A DNA stretch of 8,613 nucleotides from CAKSKB01 sp034186235 (GTDB taxonomy: Bacteria > Bacillota > Clostridia > HGM11514). The first letter of the stretch is position 1. Every line of letters begins with the position of its first letter. A program made the position numbers and the translations under genes. The notes below the pieces were generated by a model that ran no database searches, had not been told where the DNA came from, and saw only the letters and a program-made list of their open reading frames with translations. Positions 7,196 through 8,613 of the stretch are shown here, one piece after another. The stretch lies in assembly GCA_034186235.1 (NCBI GenBank), contig JAXGBA010000132.1:1-8613 (forward strand). Reading direction: 5' to 3'.

Positions 7196-7463
7196 AAAAT
7201 TTTTTTCTGTATTCAAGCGGTGTTAGACCGTATCGGTTTTTAAAGCATTTTGAAAAATAAGAGCTGCTTGAAAACCCGAATGTATCTGCGATCTTTAGAA
7301 TGGTGCTGTCGGTATCCCTAACGCTCAGCATGGCGAGATACATCCGTCTGTCATCTGTAAACTTTCCCGGGGTTTTGCCAGTTGCCTCTTTGAAAGCTCT
7401 CTGAAAATATTTTACCGTAAGACCCGCCTCGTTTGTAATCCGTGTATTCGGTGCTGCAATCAC
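7194..7463 (-). pseudogene. AraC-family regulator remnant (C-terminal DNA-binding region only)
   Basis: The minus strand encodes 89 residues from a GTG at 7463 to TAA at 7194. NEAGLTVKYFQRAFKEATG is most of the first AraC helix-turn-helix. ILKIADTFGFSSSSYFSKCF, followed by KNRYGLTPLEYRKK, is a complete second one with the family signature. The N-terminal sensor domain and the first helices of the DNA-binding region are missing: AraC-like sequence fades just upstream of NEAGL, and an in-frame TAA lies five codons before the GTG. There is no Shine-Dalgarno site before the GTG. It differs clearly from the intact AraC-family protein in this window, so it is not a recent copy of it. The most likely reading is a truncated, untranslated relic. 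A free-standing HTH protein is a less likely alternative. Confidence 0.8.
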
Positions 7464-7509
7464 CGAGGATGGAAGTTACACATTTACGCCTTATCTTGAA
7501 TTAAATTAA
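7441..7509 (+). pseudogene. Possible 3' end of a lost plus-strand gene
   Basis: Just upstream of the point where the minus-strand AraC homology fades, the plus strand reads RVFG followed by AAITEDGSYTFTPYLELN and a TAA at 7507-7509. Its composition (Thr/Tyr/Gly/Asp-rich, beta-strand-like) resembles the end of an extracellular protein domain. It is followed 31 bp later by a terminator-like hairpin in the right orientation. The left boundary is set approximately at the end of the araC remnant; the frame opens only from 7405 and has no start. Family not recognised. The short length means coincidence cannot be excluded. Confidence 0.4.
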
Positions 7510-7540
7510 TATTTGCTTATTGTTTTTTCTCTCCCTAATG

Positions 7541-7572
7541 GGCAAAGCGGAATTCCGCTGTGCCTCATTTTT
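7541..7572 (+). terminator. Orphan intrinsic terminator
   Basis: GGCA-A-AGCGG, an AATT loop, and CCGCT-G-TGCC form a near-perfect 24-nt palindrome (7541-7564) with a single A/G mismatch, followed by TCATTTTT. This is a GC-rich stem plus a U-tract reading in the plus direction. No intact plus-strand gene ends just before it, since trkH already has its own terminator. It therefore most likely belonged to the lost gene whose tail ends at 7509, and now insulates the downstream gene. Confidence 0.7.
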
Positions 7573-7577
7573 GTGTC

Positions 7578-7619
7578 ATGTATACATTTTACAAAAACAG
7601 TTAATTTTTATGCTAAAAT
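7578..7619 (+). promoter_or_regulatory. Weak upstream promoter candidate with a palindrome
   Basis: TGCTAAAAT (7611-7619) is an extended -10 with 5/6 match. The best -35 (TTTACA, 7588-7593) is 20 bp away, which is too far, so promoter strength is doubtful. The perfect palindrome ATGTATACAT (7578-7587) just upstream resembles the TGTATACA core bound by some GntR-type repressors; assignment to any regulator is speculative. Confidence 0.3.
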
Positions 7620-7641
7620 AGATTTTTGGTGCTTTTTACTA

Positions 7642-7669
7642 AAAAATCGTGAAATCGTTTCTGATTTTT
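7642..7669 (+). promoter_or_regulatory. A/T-rich stem-loop between promoter candidates
   Basis: AAAAATC (7642-7648) pairs with GATTTTT (7663-7669), and inside it GAAA (7651-7654) pairs with TTTC (7658-7661) around a TCG loop. If transcription begins near 7626 this folds in the leader. The stem is too A/T-rich to call a terminator confidently. Confidence 0.35.
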
Positions 7670-7689
7670 GTGGTTGGGCGTAATTTCCA

Positions 7690-7721
7690 TGTGCACTTTG
7701 CACAAAAATCCGTAGTATAAT
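7690..7721 (+). promoter_or_regulatory. Operator-like dyad next to a -10 box
   Basis: TGTGCACTTTGCACA (7690-7704) is a perfect 6+6 dyad with a CTT centre. A consensus TATAAT lies at 7716-7721, placing the dyad over the expected -35. No acceptable -35 exists at 16-18 bp (GCACTT, TGCACT or CACTTT). The arrangement suits an activator-dependent or repressed promoter, but the promoter itself is uncertain. Confidence 0.4.
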
Positions 7722-7748
7722 TCGTGCATGATGACGAACTGATTTTTC

Positions 7749-7777
7749 TTGAAATGAATTTCATTATATGGTATAAT
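7749..7777 (+). promoter_or_regulatory. Main sigma-A promoter of the secreted-protein gene
   Basis: TTGAAA (7749-7754), a 17-bp spacer and TATAAT (7772-7777) preceded by TGG form a near-consensus extended -10 promoter. The start is expected near 7784, leaving a leader of about 90 nt. A dyad TGAAAT-GA-ATTTCA (7750-7763) overlaps the -35 and could be an operator. A further extended -10-like TGTTATATT (7794-7802) lies downstream without a good -35. Confidence 0.8.
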
Positions 7778-7807
7778 TATTGTGTAACAATTCTGTTATA
7801 TTTTTGG

Positions 7808-7840
7808 TACAGTCATTCCCGAAATTTTGGGAATGTTGTA
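7808..7840 (+). promoter_or_regulatory. Leader stem-loop ahead of the secreted-protein gene
   Basis: CATTCCC (7814-7820) pairs with GGGAATG (7829-7835). The loop GAAATTTT can pair further through a G-U and A-U pairs, and TACA (7808-7811) with TGTA (7837-7840) extends the base across a small internal loop. It lies in the predicted leader, about 20 nt before the Shine-Dalgarno site at 7861-7866. It is followed by A-rich rather than U-rich sequence, so it is not a plus-strand terminator. An RNA-stability or translation-control role is plausible but unproven. Confidence 0.6.
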
Positions 7841-7873
7841 TAAAAAAATTTATTAAAGGAAAGAGGTAGAACA

Positions 7874-8613
7874 ATGAGGAGAGTACTATCCCTCGTACTG
7901 GCATTGCTGATGGTTATAACCTGTCTGACAGGTCTTAGCCTTATTTCGGTTTCGGCTGACGGCACTGCCGGTACAATCACAGTCTTCAAACAAGACTATG
8001 AAAACGGCACACTTCCCGAAGGAAACAACGGGGCAATCAACAGCATTAAAGATGACGGCACCGGCAATCATTACGGCGCAGTTACTCTTGATGCAAATGG
8101 ACTTGCCGGAAGGCCTACCGCGTCGGAAAACGACAAAAGGCCCGGCGTGGCATTGGGTTACAGGCTTAGAGCCGGTAAGAACGTACCCTATATTTCAGGC
8201 AAGCATTACACGCTGTCCTGGGATTTGGGTTCGGTAAACGGCGGCAAGGTAACTCCCGTGAGCGCCGGCACAAGCGGCATTGAAGCCATGGGCACCAACA
8301 AACTGTTCGGTTTCAGAGGCGGACAAAATCAGGCATTCAACCAGTATTTTTTTTCGCTTAACGCATTAACCGAAGAGGGCGGAGCTGCAGCAAAGCAGAC
8401 TTCCGAAAACCTTTCGAGCGGCTGGAGAAGAAATGTTGCGACAGGTATTAACTACAAGCTTACAACCTCGGACAAGGATCTGACAATCGTTCCGGACGGG
8501 ACTGTCGGCAGCGTTAATAACTTCTTCTTTGAAGTAGGTATTGTCGATACGCTTCTTAAGATTTTGGTTGACAATCAGGCATATTGGGGTGCGGGATTTG
8601 TTAAGGATGATAA
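7874..8613 (+). CDS. Secreted protein of unknown function, N-terminal part
   Basis: The first 246 codons of a longer gene that runs off the right edge. ATG 7874 is preceded by AAGAGG (7861-7866) at 7 nt. Residues 1-28 are a classical signal peptide: MRR, then a Leu/Val-rich core, then SVSA with probable cleavage before Asp29. Cys17 follows VIT, a poor lipobox, so lipidation is unlikely. The mature part begins with TVFKQDYENGTLPEGNNG and continues with INSIKDDGTGNHYGAVTLDA, SGKHYTLSWDLGS (about 120-132) and NNFFFEVGIVDTLLKILVDN. These short beta-strand-like segments with Gly/Asn turns look like the jelly-roll carbohydrate-binding or surface-adhesion domains at the front of large clostridial exported proteins. 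That is a fold-level impression, not a family match; no catalytic motif is visible. The gene has its own strong promoter and structured leader and is separated from trkH by about 720 bp of decayed and regulatory DNA. Confidence 0.85.
   Translation, partial: MRRVLSLVLALLMVITCLTGLSLISVSADGTAGTITVFKQDYENGTLPEGNNGAINSIKDDGTGNHYGAVTLDANGLAGRPTASENDKRPGVALGYRLRAGKNVPYISGKHYTLSWDLGSVNGGKVTPVSAGTSGIEAMGTNKLFGFRGGQNQAFNQYFFSLNALTEEGGAAAKQTSENLSSGWRRNVATGINYKLTTSDKDLTIVPDGTVGSVNNFFFEVGIVDTLLKILVDNQAYWGAGFVKDD

Noticed and set aside
7194..7572. Insertion sequence or transposon as the cause of the gene-remnant junction
   Set aside because: No transposase fragment, terminal inverted repeat or target duplication is visible; the palindrome at 7541-7564 is better read as a terminator.
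7874..7960. Lipoprotein signal with Cys17 in the secreted protein
   Set aside because: The residues before Cys17 (VIT) fit the lipobox poorly, and a normal SVSA cleavage site follows at the right distance.
7998..8237. 79-residue plus-strand frame inside the secreted-protein gene
   Set aside because: It is in an alternate frame of a gene with a signal peptide and a good ribosome site, and has no support of its own.

Overview
The window looks like a piece of chromosome from an uncultured, gut- or rumen-type Clostridia/Bacillota bacterium (inference). The grounds are moderate-to-low GC content, strong purine-rich Shine-Dalgarno sites, A/T-rich intergenic DNA with near-consensus sigma-A promoters, a Clostridia-type class IV iron alcohol dehydrogenase, and an exported protein with a long Leu/Val-rich signal peptide. 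No tRNA, rRNA, CRISPR array or insertion sequence is visible. The known genes are ordinary families. The unusual material is in the regulatory spacers and in a decayed stretch between trkH and the last gene.

Left part (1-4231): the 5' end of an iron-containing alcohol dehydrogenase leaves the window on the minus strand. Upstream of it, also on the minus strand, is a complete AraC-family regulator. Only 58 bp separate that regulator's start from a divergent LacZ-type GH2 beta-galactosidase. The layout suggests a locally regulated beta-galactoside catabolic unit, but no sugar transporter is present. The two divergent promoters appear to share one palindromic -10 region. The beta-galactosidase has Cys where E. 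coli LacZ has Trp999, and it is paired with an AraC regulator rather than LacI.

Middle (4268-7195): a trkA-trkH potassium-uptake operon with its own extended -10 promoter, a one-base stop/start overlap between the genes, and a strong intrinsic terminator. TrkA is the cytoplasmic tandem-RCK gating subunit and TrkH the membrane channel subunit.

Right part (7194-8613): the trkH terminator runs directly into the 3' end of a truncated AraC-family pseudogene on the minus strand. That pseudogene is joined to what looks like the last ~20 codons of a lost plus-strand gene, followed by that gene's orphan terminator. Then come about 300 bp of A/T-rich regulatory DNA with several dyads, up to three stacked promoter candidates and a leader hairpin. 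This region drives the start of a secreted protein that is cut by the window end. The scar and the layered control region are the parts most worth a second look. I see no clear evidence for a wholly new multi-gene system.
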